26,033 nucleotides of DNA from JAVBLU01 sp031553225 (GTDB lineage: Bacteria > Bacillota > Clostridia > Christensenellales > UBA1750). Shown here piece by piece: positions 7,379-15,599 of the stretch. The notes under the pieces were generated by a model that was not told the origin of the DNA, did not search any database, and saw only the letters and a program-made list of their open reading frames with translations. The translations under genes and the position numbers were made by a program. Numbering within the stretch: position 1 is the first letter of the stretch; each line of letters begins with the position of its first letter. The stretch spans positions 1 through 26,033 of the forward strand of contig JAVBLU010000036.1 of the NCBI GenBank assembly GCA_031553225.1, read 5' to 3'.

Positions 7379-8428
7379 ATGCCGGCTAAAAAATATGCGA
7401 TCACCTTTACCACAGGGCTTGAAGGGCCCGTGGCGGAGCTTTTGGCAAAAGGCGGGGGGCAGCAGGTGCGGGTGGGCGGCGCGTTTGCCACCTTCCTGAA
7501 GGCCGGCAAGCCGGAGACGCCCTTTGCGGCGCAGCTGTTTGCCGTGCTGGAGGAAGGCCGGGCGGCCAGCGGGCGCGAGTGGCTGATGTCGCTTGTGCGC
7601 AAAACCGGCTGGACGAGCCGTTTGGCGGGCATGAACACAGGCGCGCAAACCTTTCGGGTGATCGTGTCGGAGGGCGGCAGGCTGCAGAGCGCGCCGGACA
7701 AGAGCCTCACGCGCATGGAGGAGATCGTGACCCAGGCCACCGGCATGCTGCCCGACAGGGCGCGCCCGGGCGTTGAGCTGTGGGCCATGGTGCGGCAAAA
7801 CGGGGAAGCGTATCTGCTGCTGCGGCTGTCTCGCGTATCCGCGGCGGAGCGCGAACTGCCCCCCGGCGCGCTGAGGCCGGATTTTTGCGCGCTGTTGGCG
7901 GCGCTGTCCGGCGCGGGCAAGGGCAGCGCGGCGATCGACCCGTTCGCCGGGCACGGCGGCATCGCCCGGGCGCTTGCCGCCCGCGGAGCCAATGTGCACT
8001 GCGGCGACAGCGATCCGCGCCTTGCGCAGGAGCTGATCGCCTGGGCGCGCAGAACGCGCGGCGCGGCCGCGGAGCGCTGGGACGCGCTTGCGCTGCCGAT
8101 GGAGGCCGGCACGTGCGACGTGGCCGTAACCGACCCGCCCTGGGGCGATTTCGCGCCCCTGCCCATGCCGCCGCAGGAGTTTATGAGCGCGGTTGCCCGC
8201 GAGCTTGCGCGGGTGTTGAAACCCGCGGCGTGCGCCGTGGTGGTTACCTCCCTGAGCCGTCAGGCCGAAGCGGCCTTCCAGGCGCAGGGCTTTGCCGTGC
8301 AGAGCCACGACGTGCTGGTGAACGGCAAAAAGGCGGGTGTCGTGGTGGCGCGGCGAGGCTTTCAAAAACAGCGCGGCCATGATACAATAAACAGCGGTGA
8401 TGCAGCCCGGGGCGCGGGCGAGCAATAG
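7379..8428 (+). CDS. Trm11/THUMP-like RNA methyltransferase
   Basis: A 349-residue protein with ATG at 7379, preceded by GGAGG (7367-7371). The N-terminal half (to about residue 165) resembles the substrate-binding region of tRNA guanine-N2 methyltransferases ('TFTTGLEGPVAELL' opening), though a THUMP domain is not obvious. The catalytic half has motif I 'DPFAGHGGIARALAARGANVHCGD' starting at Asp187, and motif IV 'TDPPWGDF' at 252-255, the DPPW signature of methyltransferases that modify an exocyclic amino group. It most likely methylates a tRNA or rRNA guanine or adenine; the exact target is unknown. The C-terminal 20 residues look unstructured. The isomerase gene follows after 28 bases. Confidence 0.78.
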   Translation: MPAKKYAITFTTGLEGPVAELLAKGGGQQVRVGGAFATFLKAGKPETPFAAQLFAVLEEGRAASGREWLMSLVRKTGWTSRLAGMNTGAQTFRVIVSEGGRLQSAPDKSLTRMEEIVTQATGMLPDRARPGVELWAMVRQNGEAYLLLRLSRVSAAERELPPGALRPDFCALLAALSGAGKGSAAIDPFAGHGGIARALAARGANVHCGDSDPRLAQELIAWARRTRGAAAERWDALALPMEAGTCDVAVTDPPWGDFAPLPMPPQEFMSAVARELARVLKPAACAVVVTSLSRQAEAAFQAQGFAVQSHDVLVNGKKAGVVVARRGFQKQRGHDTINSGDAARGAGEQ

Positions 8429-8456
8429 CCGAAGCGAAAGAAAAGAGGCGTTTTCC

Positions 8457-9230
8457 ATGTCACGCATACCCGTCGCTCTTGAGCTGTACTCCGTGCGTCA
8501 CGACCTGACCCGGGACCTTCTGGGCACGCTGAAAGCCGTTAAAGCCATGGGCTATGAAGGCGTGGAGTTCGCCGGAGGGTTCGTTCATCCGGCCGAAGTG
8601 GTAAAAGCCGCGCTGATGGAGACCGGCCTGAAGGTTTGCGGCTGGCATACGCCTATCCACAACGTGATGCCCGGAACCCTGGAGGGCACCATCGCCTACA
8701 ACCGCATCGTGGGCAACGACTTTGTGATCGTGCCCGGCCTGCCCAAGGAGTACACCTCCTCGCGCGAGGGCTGGAAAAAGGCCGCCGACGTTTTGAACGT
8801 GGTCGCGCAGCGGCTTGCCAAGGACGACATGTATACAGGCTACCACAACCACCAGATTGAGTTCCAGCCCCTGGACGGCGAGATGCCCTGGGACACCTTC
8901 TTTGGCAACACCGACCCGGCCGTTGTGATGCAGGTGGACACGGGCAACTGCAAGGAAGGCGGCGCCGACCCCAGCGTTTACCTGAAGAAGTACCCCGGCC
9001 GCGCGCTGACCGTGCACCTGAAACCCTACAGCAACAAAACCCACTTCGATACGATGATCGGCGAGGACGACACCGACTGGGCCGACATCTACAAGACCTG
9101 CCGGACGGTGGGCAACACGCGCTGGTACATCATCGAGTACGAGTCCGAAAAGCTCTACCAGCCGCTGGACGGCGTGAAGCGCTGCATCGACGCCTTTAAC
9201 CGCCAGCGCGCCGCGGGCATCGTCGACTAG
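8457..9230 (+). CDS. Sugar phosphate isomerase/epimerase (xylose isomerase-like TIM barrel)
   Basis: A 257-residue AP-endonuclease-2/xylose-isomerase-like TIM barrel. The ATG at 8457 is preceded by AAAAGAGG; a longer in-frame start at 8397 would overlap the previous gene and lacks a site. The sequence opens with 'IPVALELYSVRHDL', then 'GYEGVEFAGGF', 'VCGWHTPI', 'GYHNHQIEF', 'MQVDTGNC', 'LTVHLKPYS' and 'WYIIEYE'. These give the usual Glu/Asp/His/Glu metal ligands at the barrel mouth. Relatives epimerise or isomerise sugars and inositols; the substrate cannot be told. It may share a transcript with the methyltransferase. The transporter gene follows after 175 bases. Confidence 0.85.
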   Translation: MSRIPVALELYSVRHDLTRDLLGTLKAVKAMGYEGVEFAGGFVHPAEVVKAALMETGLKVCGWHTPIHNVMPGTLEGTIAYNRIVGNDFVIVPGLPKEYTSSREGWKKAADVLNVVAQRLAKDDMYTGYHNHQIEFQPLDGEMPWDTFFGNTDPAVVMQVDTGNCKEGGADPSVYLKKYPGRALTVHLKPYSNKTHFDTMIGEDDTDWADIYKTCRTVGNTRWYIIEYESEKLYQPLDGVKRCIDAFNRQRAAGIVD

Positions 9231-9405
9231 GCGGTCCGCAGGGCGGCCCGAAGCCGGCTATGGCGTTATCTGTACCTTTGAATTTGCGCCGATCCGGCGG
9301 GCGCTTGTGCCGCCGGACCGGCGCTGGATGTATCCGTCCGGCGGCTTCCCCTCCGCGCACCCCCGTATCCCATGGGCGACGTTCTTCCAGGAAGCAGGTG
9401 GTGCG

Positions 9406-10788
9406 ATGGTAGAGAATATCAAGCGCAGGCTGCAGGGCATGAGTTTCGACCCGCGCAGGGCGGGGCGGCTGATGCGCGGGGCCGTGCTGGAAGGCTGGTA
9501 CGTGCGCGGCGACGAGATGTCGGGCAACCGCAAGAACCAGCTGTTCTTTGGGTATACCGCAAACATCATAGCGAACATGATCGGCGGCAACTTCTTTACC
9601 GGGCTGCTGCTGTACATGAACGCTGACGACGCGTTCATCGGCGTCATCGCCATGATCACCTTCGCCTGCAACATCCTGCAGATCCTCTCGCCTCTGCTTC
9701 TGGAACGGTTTCCCAAGCGGAAAAGGCTGCTGATGGGCGTGCGGGCGGGCATCATGACGCTCAACATCGCCGTCATCGGCATAACGCCCCTGCTGCCGCT
9801 GCCCCAGGCCGCGCGGCTGTCCATGATCGCGGCGGCCGTGCTGCTCGTCAACGTGCTCAACGCCGCCACGTCCTCCGGGTTCACCGTGTGGCACATCCAG
9901 TTTGTGCCCTGGAACATGCGCGCCAGGTTTTTCTCCATGATCAGCATGACGAACGGGCTGGTTGTGGCGGCCGTAACGCTGCTGTCCAGCCGGGTGGTGG
10001 ACCTGTTTAAAGCGCACGGCATGGAGCTAACCGGCCTGCTTGCCCTGCGCTGCGCGGCGCTTTTGCTGGCGGGGCTTGATTTGTACATTCTCTCGCGCAT
10101 GAAAGAGTACCCCTACAGCCAGGAAGGCAGGGGCGCGACGCTGCGCGACATCGTCGTGAAGCCCTTTCGGGAAAAGAAGTACCTGATGACCGTATTGCTG
10201 GCGTGCATGTGGCATTTTACGGCGAACATCCCCGGGTCGTACTACTCGGTGTATCTGCTGCGCGAGGTGGGCGTGTCCTATTCCTTTATCACCCTCGTGT
10301 CCATGCTCAACGTGCCCGTGCTCCTCTTTTTAACGCCCGTGTGGCGGCGGCTGCTCACGCGCATCTCGTGGTTTAAGATGCTGGGCATCGCTATGGGGCT
10401 GTATTCGCTGCACCTGGTCGGGCTCTCCTACGTAACGCCCCGGTCGCTGTTCCTGTACCCCGTCACGCTTCTGTGGGCGTACGTGCTGGCCGTGGGCATC
10501 AATTTAAGCTTTACGAACATACCCTATGTGAACATCCCGGAAAAGAACCAGACCATCTACATCGCCTTTTATTCCACCATGGCCAACGCTATGGCCCTGC
10601 TGGGCGCGGCGGTCGGCCGGCAGTTCATCGCCGCCACGGCGGGCATGAGCTTCCGCCTGCCGGGCCTGGCCATGGGCAACAAGCAGACGCTGATGCTGCT
10701 CGTGTTCGCTCTGATGCTCGCGGGGGCCGTGGTCGTATACCTTCTGGAGCCGCGCACACGGCCGCCCGCCGGAGACAAACAGTTGTAA
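9406..10788 (+). CDS. MFS-type multi-span membrane transporter
   Basis: A 460-residue hydrophobic protein with about 11-12 predicted membrane spans in two halves, and a loop of charged residues near its middle ('RMKEYPYSQEGRGATLRDIVVKPFREKKYL'). The start is the ATG at 9406 with AGGTGG four bases upstream; in-frame codons from 9307 would add a proline-rich, non-membrane tail. The 'ERFPKRKRLLMG' motif between spans 2 and 3 corresponds to the basic loop of the major facilitator superfamily. The substrate is unknown; its position after a sugar isomerase hints weakly at a sugar or sugar-derived compound. The cytosolic N-terminus of about 50 residues is basic and longer than usual. Confidence 0.8.
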   Translation: MVENIKRRLQGMSFDPRRAGRLMRGAVLEGWYVRGDEMSGNRKNQLFFGYTANIIANMIGGNFFTGLLLYMNADDAFIGVIAMITFACNILQILSPLLLERFPKRKRLLMGVRAGIMTLNIAVIGITPLLPLPQAARLSMIAAAVLLVNVLNAATSSGFTVWHIQFVPWNMRARFFSMISMTNGLVVAAVTLLSSRVVDLFKAHGMELTGLLALRCAALLLAGLDLYILSRMKEYPYSQEGRGATLRDIVVKPFREKKYLMTVLLACMWHFTANIPGSYYSVYLLREVGVSYSFITLVSMLNVPVLLFLTPVWRRLLTRISWFKMLGIAMGLYSLHLVGLSYVTPRSLFLYPVTLLWAYVLAVGINLSFTNIPYVNIPEKNQTIYIAFYSTMANAMALLGAAVGRQFIAATAGMSFRLPGLAMGNKQTLMLLVFALMLAGAVVVYLLEPRTRPPAGDKQL

Positions 10789-10811
10789 AGCGGCGGCGCG
10801 TGTGGTATGCT
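10783..10811 (+). promoter_or_regulatory. Candidate glnS promoter with adjacent palindrome
   Basis: TTGTAA (10783-10788, overlapping the transporter stop codon) and TATGCT (10806-10811) are 17 bases apart with TGG before the -10. A perfect 12-bp palindrome, GTAGAATTCTAC, follows at 10814-10825 where transcription would start, which is a plausible operator. Confidence 0.45.
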
Positions 10812-10860
10812 ACGTAGAATTCTACAAAAAACCGCACAACGAAAAGAAGGAGGAAGCCAC

Positions 10861-12570
10861 ATGGAAGACGTCCTGGGCCATCCGCGCAACTTTATCGAGG
10901 AGATCATCGAACAGGACATCAAGGCGGGCAAGAACGGCGGCCGCGTGCACACGAGGCTTCCCCCGGAACCCAACGGCTGGCTGCACATCGGCCACGCCAA
11001 GAACATCTACATCAACTGCGGCACGGCCCTTAAGTACGGCGGGCTGTGCAACCTGCGCTTTGACGACACGAACCCCACCAAGGAGGACGCCTCCTTTGTG
11101 GAAGCCATCAAGCAGGACATCCGCTGGCTGGGCTTTGACTGGACGGGCGGGCTGTTCTTTGGCTCGTCCTACTTTGAGCAGTGCTACCAACTGGCGGAAA
11201 AGCTGATCATCAGCGGAGACGCCTTCGTGTGCGATCTTTCGCAGGAGGAAATGAAACGCACGCGCGGCACGCTCACCCGGCCGGGCGCAAACTCCCCTTA
11301 CCGCGACCGCAGCGCGCAGGAGAACCTGGACCTGTTCCGCCGCATGCGCGCGGGCGAGTTTGAAAACGGCGCCCGCGTGCTGCGCGCCAAAATCGACATG
11401 GCCAGCCCGAACATGAACATGCGCGACCCCGCGCTGTACCGCATCATTCACATGCGCCACCACCAGACGGGGGACGCTTGGTGCATCTATCCGATGTACG
11501 ACTTCGCCCATCCCATCCAGGACGCCATCGAGGGGATCACCCACTCCATGTGCTCGCTGGAGTATGAGGACCACCGCCCGCTGTACAACTGGGTGGTGGA
11601 CAAGTGCGGGTTTGCGCACAAGCCCCGGCAGATCGAATCCGCCCGGCTGAACATCACAAAAACCGTGATGAGCAAGCGCTTTTTGCGGCAGATCGTGGAG
11701 AGCGGCCTGGTGTCCGGCTGGGACGACCCGCGCATGCCCACCCTGGCCGGCATGCGGCGCCGCGGCTATACGCCCGAGGCGATTCTTGACTTTATCGAGC
11801 GCGCGGGCGTGGCCAAGGCCTATTCCGTTGTGGACGCGGCCATGCTGGAGCACTGCGTGCGCGAGGACCTCTCCGGAAAAGCCCCCCGCGCCATGGCCGT
11901 TCTGCGGCCCCTGAAGGTGACGCTGACGAACTGGCCGCAGGGCCTTGTGGAAGAGGTGGAGATGGAATACCACCCCGACCGCCCGGAGCTGGGCAGCCGC
12001 AAGGTGCCCTTCGGCGGCACGCTGTACGTGGAACGCGAGGACTTTATGGCCGAGCCGGCCAAAAAATTCTTCCGGCTGTTCCCGGGCGGCGAGGTGCGCC
12101 TGAAATCGGCCTATATCATCAAATGCGAGCAGTACCGGCGCGATGAAAACGGCGCGCCTTGCGAGCTTTTGTGCAGCGTGGATCTGGCCTCAAAATCGGG
12201 CACGCCGGGCGCGGAGCGCAAGGTGAAAGGCACGCTGCATTGGCTGCCCGAATGCGCCGCCCTGCCCGCTCAGTTCCGCCTGTATGAGCCCATGATCCGC
12301 GAGGAAGGCGTGGAGGACGAGGAGGACGCCCCGGAGGAGGACGCCCCGGCCTCCGCCAAGCCCGACTATGTGGCGCTCTTCAACCGCGACTCGCTGGAGG
12401 TTCTGCACGGCTTCATCGAACCCGGCCTGGCCACCGCCGCCCCGGGCGATCGCTTCCAGTTCATCCGCCAGGGCTACTACTGCAAGGACCCGGACTCCAC
12501 CCCCGCGCTGGCGGTCTTCAACCGCGCGGTGTCCCTCAAGGATTCCTTTGCGAAGGAAGTGAAAGCGTGA
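10861..12570 (+). CDS. glnS: Glutamine--tRNA ligase (GlnRS)
   Basis: A 569-residue class I aminoacyl-tRNA synthetase. The ATG at 10861 follows AAGGAGGAAG. The Rossmann domain has 'PEPNGWLHIGHAKN' (HIGH at 42-45) and 'VMSKR' (269-273) as the KMSKS-type loop, with 'RFDDTNPTKED' and 'DWTGG' typical of GlnRS rather than GluRS. The two C-terminal beta barrels end in 'GDRFQFIRQGYYCKDPDSTPALAVFNRAVSLKDSF', closely matching the GlnRS C-terminus. An acidic, proline-containing insert (residues 481-500) lies in the anticodon-binding part and is absent from the well-known enzymes. It charges tRNA-Gln directly; many clostridia instead use GluRS plus GatCAB. The next gene overlaps the stop by four bases. 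Confidence 0.95.
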   Translation: MEDVLGHPRNFIEEIIEQDIKAGKNGGRVHTRLPPEPNGWLHIGHAKNIYINCGTALKYGGLCNLRFDDTNPTKEDASFVEAIKQDIRWLGFDWTGGLFFGSSYFEQCYQLAEKLIISGDAFVCDLSQEEMKRTRGTLTRPGANSPYRDRSAQENLDLFRRMRAGEFENGARVLRAKIDMASPNMNMRDPALYRIIHMRHHQTGDAWCIYPMYDFAHPIQDAIEGITHSMCSLEYEDHRPLYNWVVDKCGFAHKPRQIESARLNITKTVMSKRFLRQIVESGLVSGWDDPRMPTLAGMRRRGYTPEAILDFIERAGVAKAYSVVDAAMLEHCVREDLSGKAPRAMAVLRPLKVTLTNWPQGLVEEVEMEYHPDRPELGSRKVPFGGTLYVEREDFMAEPAKKFFRLFPGGEVRLKSAYIIKCEQYRRDENGAPCELLCSVDLASKSGTPGAERKVKGTLHWLPECAALPAQFRLYEPMIREEGVEDEEDAPEEDAPASAKPDYVALFNRDSLEVLHGFIEPGLATAAPGDRFQFIRQGYYCKDPDSTPALAVFNRAVSLKDSFAKEVKA

Positions 12571-12857
12571 GCGTATTCGAGATCGTCATGCTCGTGTGTT
12601 TCGGCGCCAGCTGGCCCTTCTCCATCGCCCGCTCTTACACCTCGCGCGCTACGGGCGGCAAAAGCCCGGTATTTTTGTGCCTCATCATCGTGGGCTATAT
12701 TGCGGGCATCATCCACAAGGCCACGCACAGCCGCGATTTCGTCATCTACCTGTACGCCTTAAACGCCGTTATGGTGTCCGCGGACCTGTGCCTGTACGCG
12801 CGCAATAAGCGCCTGGAGGCGCGCGCCGCGGCGGCCGTTCCCCCGCACGCCGGCTAA
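12567..12857 (+). CDS. Small three-span membrane protein, PQ-loop/SemiSWEET-like
   Basis: A 96-residue protein that starts with a GTG overlapping the glnS stop (GTGA) with GAAGGAAG upstream, so it is translationally coupled to glnS. Three hydrophobic segments are visible (about residues 3-17, 34-50 and 58-78). The stretch 'SWPFSIARSYTSRATGGKS' has the spacing of a PQ-loop (a proline in a helix followed by a basic loop and G-x-S), as in SemiSWEET half-transporters, but the PQ pair itself is not present. Homologous small hypotheticals occur in clostridia. Role unknown; transport of a small sugar is only a guess. Confidence 0.7.
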   Translation: MSVFEIVMLVCFGASWPFSIARSYTSRATGGKSPVFLCLIIVGYIAGIIHKATHSRDFVIYLYALNAVMVSADLCLYARNKRLEARAAAAVPPHAG

Positions 12858-12891
12858 ATCCGCCATCGCCCGCCGCTAAGGAGGCACGCAT

Positions 12892-14337
12892 ATGACCGTT
12901 CGCACGCGCATCGCCCCCTCGCCCACGGGATACCTCCACGTGGGCGTTCTGCGCACCGCCATCTATACTTACGCCCTGGCCAAAAAGGACGGCGGCACGT
13001 TTATCTTGCGCATTGAGGATACCGACCAGAAACGCGAGGTGCCCGGGGCCGTCGAGGTGATCTTCTCTTCCCTCAAAAAGGCCGGCCTTGCATGGGACGA
13101 GGGCCCGGACGTGGGCGGCCCGGTCGGCCCGTACGTGCAGTCGCAGCGCAAAGCCATGTATCTGCCTTACGCCGAAAAGCTGGTGGAGCTGGGCGGGGCG
13201 TATTACTGCTTCTGCTCGGAGGCCGAACTGGAGCGCCGCCGCGCGGCAGCAGAGGCCGCGGGGGGAACCTTTAAGTACGACAAGCACTGCCTGCACCGGG
13301 TGCCCCTGGACGAGGCGCGGGCCCGCGTGGCCGCCGGCGAGCCCTACGTCATCCGCCAGAACGTGCCTGCGGAAGGGCGCTGCGGCTTTACCGACGAGCT
13401 GTTCGGCCGCATCGAGGTGGACTGCAGCCAGCTGGACGACAACGTGCTCATCAAGGCCGACGGCCTGCCCACCTACAACTTTGCCAACGTGGTGGACGAC
13501 CACCTGATGGGCATCACGCACGTGATGCGCGGCAGCGAGTACCTCTCCTCCGCGCCCAAGTACGACCTCATGTACAACGCCTTCGGCTGGGAGATTCCCA
13601 AGTACCTGCACGTGTCCCCGGTGATGAAGGACCACACGCGCAAGATCTCCAAGCGCATGGGCGACGCCTCCTTCGAGGACCTGCTCGCCATGGGCTTCCT
13701 CAAGGACGCCGTGGTCAACTACATCATGCTGGTGGGCTGGAACCCCGGCACGAACCAGGAGTTTTTCACCCTGGCCGAGTTTGTGCAGGCGTTTCATATC
13801 GGCGGCCTGTCCAAATCGCCCGCCATTTTTGATATGGAGAAGCTCACCTGGTTCAACGCCGAGTACATCCGCCGCTTAACCCCGCAGGAGTACCGCGCCT
13901 ATGCCCAGCCCTGGCTTGAGCGGGCCATGGACAAGGAGCGCTGGGATTTTGACGTTTTGTGCCGCCTTTTGCACGGCCGCACCGAGCGCTTTGACCGCGT
14001 GCCCGCCATGGTGGATTTTTTGCTGAACCGCCCGGCCATCGACCCGGCCCTGTACGACAACAAAAAGATGAAGTCCGACACCGCCGTGGCCAAAGCGGCC
14101 CTGCAGGCCGTCATCCCCGCCCTGCAGGCGCTGGGCGTCTGGACGGAGGAATCCCTGCACGACGCGCTGATGGCCGTTCCGCCGCAGCTGGCCCTCAAGA
14201 ACGGCCAGGTGCTCTGGCCCGTGCGCATCGCGCTTTCGGCGCGCGAATCCACCCCCGGCGGCGCGATCGAGATCGCCTACCTTCTGGGGCGCGGGGAGGC
14301 GCTCGCCCGGCTGACGTCCGCCTTGAACGAGCTGTAG
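12892..14337 (+). CDS. gltX: Glutamate--tRNA ligase (GluRS)
   Basis: A 481-residue class I synthetase with ATG at 12892 after TAAGGAGG. The HIGH motif is 'PSPTGYLHVGVLRTA' (His16-Val-Gly-Val) and the KMSKS motif is 'KISKR' (251-255). 'ILRIEDTDQKRE' is the standard glutamate-tRNA ligase segment. 'YCFCSE' and a later 'HCLH' could bind zinc as in bacterial GluRS. A helical anticodon-binding domain makes up the C-terminal third. With glnS adjacent, this enzyme need charge only tRNA-Glu if it is discriminating, but that cannot be read from the sequence. It lies 34 bases after the small membrane protein, probably in the same operon as glnS. Confidence 0.97.
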   Translation: MTVRTRIAPSPTGYLHVGVLRTAIYTYALAKKDGGTFILRIEDTDQKREVPGAVEVIFSSLKKAGLAWDEGPDVGGPVGPYVQSQRKAMYLPYAEKLVELGGAYYCFCSEAELERRRAAAEAAGGTFKYDKHCLHRVPLDEARARVAAGEPYVIRQNVPAEGRCGFTDELFGRIEVDCSQLDDNVLIKADGLPTYNFANVVDDHLMGITHVMRGSEYLSSAPKYDLMYNAFGWEIPKYLHVSPVMKDHTRKISKRMGDASFEDLLAMGFLKDAVVNYIMLVGWNPGTNQEFFTLAEFVQAFHIGGLSKSPAIFDMEKLTWFNAEYIRRLTPQEYRAYAQPWLERAMDKERWDFDVLCRLLHGRTERFDRVPAMVDFLLNRPAIDPALYDNKKMKSDTAVAKAALQAVIPALQALGVWTEESLHDALMAVPPQLALKNGQVLWPVRIALSARESTPGGAIEIAYLLGRGEALARLTSALNEL

Positions 14338-14370
14338 GCGCGCAGACGGGGAGCGGCGAGGAGGCACGGC

Positions 14371-14399
14371 AAAAAGAGGGGCGGCGCAGGGCGCCGCCC
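14371..14399. terminator. Hairpin between gltX and the convergent lipoprotein gene
   Basis: GGGCGGCGC (14379-14387), loop AGG, GCGCCGCCC (14391-14399): nine perfect pairs. Read on the minus strand it is followed by CTCTTTTT (14378-14371), a good intrinsic terminator for the lipoprotein gene; for gltX on the plus strand the U tract is poor. The 3' half is shared with the intergenic repeat at 14391-14440. Confidence 0.7.
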
Positions 14400-14440
14400 T
14401 TCGCGCATCCCGCCAGGGGACTCGCCCCTTGCATCCCATC
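14391..14440 (+). repeat. Intergenic GC-rich dyad repeat, copy 1
   Basis: These 50 bases match the reverse complement of 25981-26030 at 46 of 50 positions, with the first 25 identical. The centre can form a hairpin (CAGGGG ... CCCCTTG). Related copies lie at 24700-24749 and 25019-25070. Confidence 0.85.
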
Positions 14441-14551
14441 GCGCGGAGGGGCCGCCGGCCGAGCGGTTCGCTTATCCCATGCGCGCGGCTGTCTTGGCGG
14501 GTAAACGCCTGAAACAAACGCATGGCATCAGGGCGACGCTCCTCGCCCGGG

Positions 14552-15355
14552 CTATCGGCTGCCGCGTAGTTGGGCGTTTAGGTTGTCGTCGTTCACAGCG
14601 TACCAGCAAGCCGGGTCCTTCTTTTGCTGTTCGGCGCAAAAGGCGTCGAACGCGTCTTTTGACGCCCTCTTGCCGTTCAGGAAGTAAACAGGCGTTTGCC
14701 GGCCGCCCGGATACTGCGCGGCGGCGATTTCCCTGTACTCGCAAACCTCTTTGTTGAACTTCAGCTCACAGATGGCCCAGGAACTCCCGTCGAGCTCGAA
14801 GGAACCGTCCGTTCGCATGTTTTGCGTTTCGCTCGTTCCAAAGCTATACCCGTATACGACGCCGTCCGCGCAGTGAAAAACGATGTTCACGCCGGGCGGC
14901 CCGATATACAGGATCACCTCCGCAGCGCCGTCCCCGTCCATGTCCACAACCGCAAACTCGAAGTAGGCCTCGAAGTCGTCAACGGTGCACTCCTGTTGGC
15001 AGTACTCTATCAGCGATATGTCCTTCCCCAGATATGCGCTATAAAACGCACCTTCGCCGCTGAACACCCTTTTGTACAGCTCCATGTCCGTGGCTGCCGG
15101 CGGCATCGTCGCGCGTGGCGCCGGCGTGGCGGGCGCCGGCGTGGCGGGCGTTGCCGAGGCGAGAGACGGCGTGGCGGGCGACGGCGTGAACGACGCGGCA
15201 GGCGGCAATCGTTCCGCGCTCGGCGCCGCGCCGGGGCTTGGCACTGCGCTCGGGCTCTGCGTGATCACGGCCCGCGCGTCAACAGCCGACGGCCGCTGTG
15301 CGCAGGCGCAACACGCTATAACGATAAGAACCATGGTACAAAGACGCCTGAGCAT
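14552..15355 (-). CDS. Putative lipoprotein with Pro/Ala/Thr-rich linker and Asp-rich loop
   Basis: A 267-residue protein. I chose the ATG at 15355 because GGGGAGG lies 8 bases upstream and the protein then opens with a lipoprotein signal peptide: 'MLRRLCTMVLIVIACCACAQ', with V-I-A-C as a probable lipobox. A low-complexity Pro/Ala/Thr/Ser linker (about residues 25-90) follows, encoded by short GGCGTG-type tandem repeats around 15110-15185. The folded part (about 90-267) contains 'AVVDMDGDGAAEVILYIG', a DxDGDG calcium-loop-like element common in secreted clostridial proteins with VCBS/FG-GAP-like segments. Several cysteines outside the signal peptide could form disulfides. It is likely anchored on the outer face of the membrane; function unknown. 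Confidence 0.75.
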   Translation of the reverse strand: MLRRLCTMVLIVIACCACAQRPSAVDARAVITQSPSAVPSPGAAPSAERLPPAASFTPSPATPSLASATPATPAPATPAPRATMPPAATDMELYKRVFSGEGAFYSAYLGKDISLIEYCQQECTVDDFEAYFEFAVVDMDGDGAAEVILYIGPPGVNIVFHCADGVVYGYSFGTSETQNMRTDGSFELDGSSWAICELKFNKEVCEYREIAAAQYPGGRQTPVYFLNGKRASKDAFDAFCAEQQKKDPACWYAVNDDNLNAQLRGSR

Positions 15356-15599
15356 ACCCGGCCCTCCCCCGAAGCGATATATCCATTTTCTTACATAACC
15401 CATTGTAGCGCATCGCGGCAGGAAAGAAAAGCCGTCCGCATAAGGCACACAGCAGCGTCTGCCCGCAGGGGCGGTACTTCGCACGGTGCGCGGGGCGGCA
15501 GCTCGGCCAAAAAAGCCGCGGACCCGGCGGCGCTTATGGCCGCTGGGCCCGCAGTATCACCCACAGGGCGGGGGCCGGAGGCCGGCGCCCCTCGGCCGC

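Noticed and set aside
15105..15190. Short GGCGTG tandem repeats as a CRISPR or minisatellite
   Set aside because: They are in frame within the lipoprotein gene and encode its Pro/Ala/Thr linker; no spacers of regular length.
15402..15407. TACAAT as -10 of a lipoprotein promoter (minus strand)
   Set aside because: No acceptable -35 at 16-18 bases; left as a possibility only.
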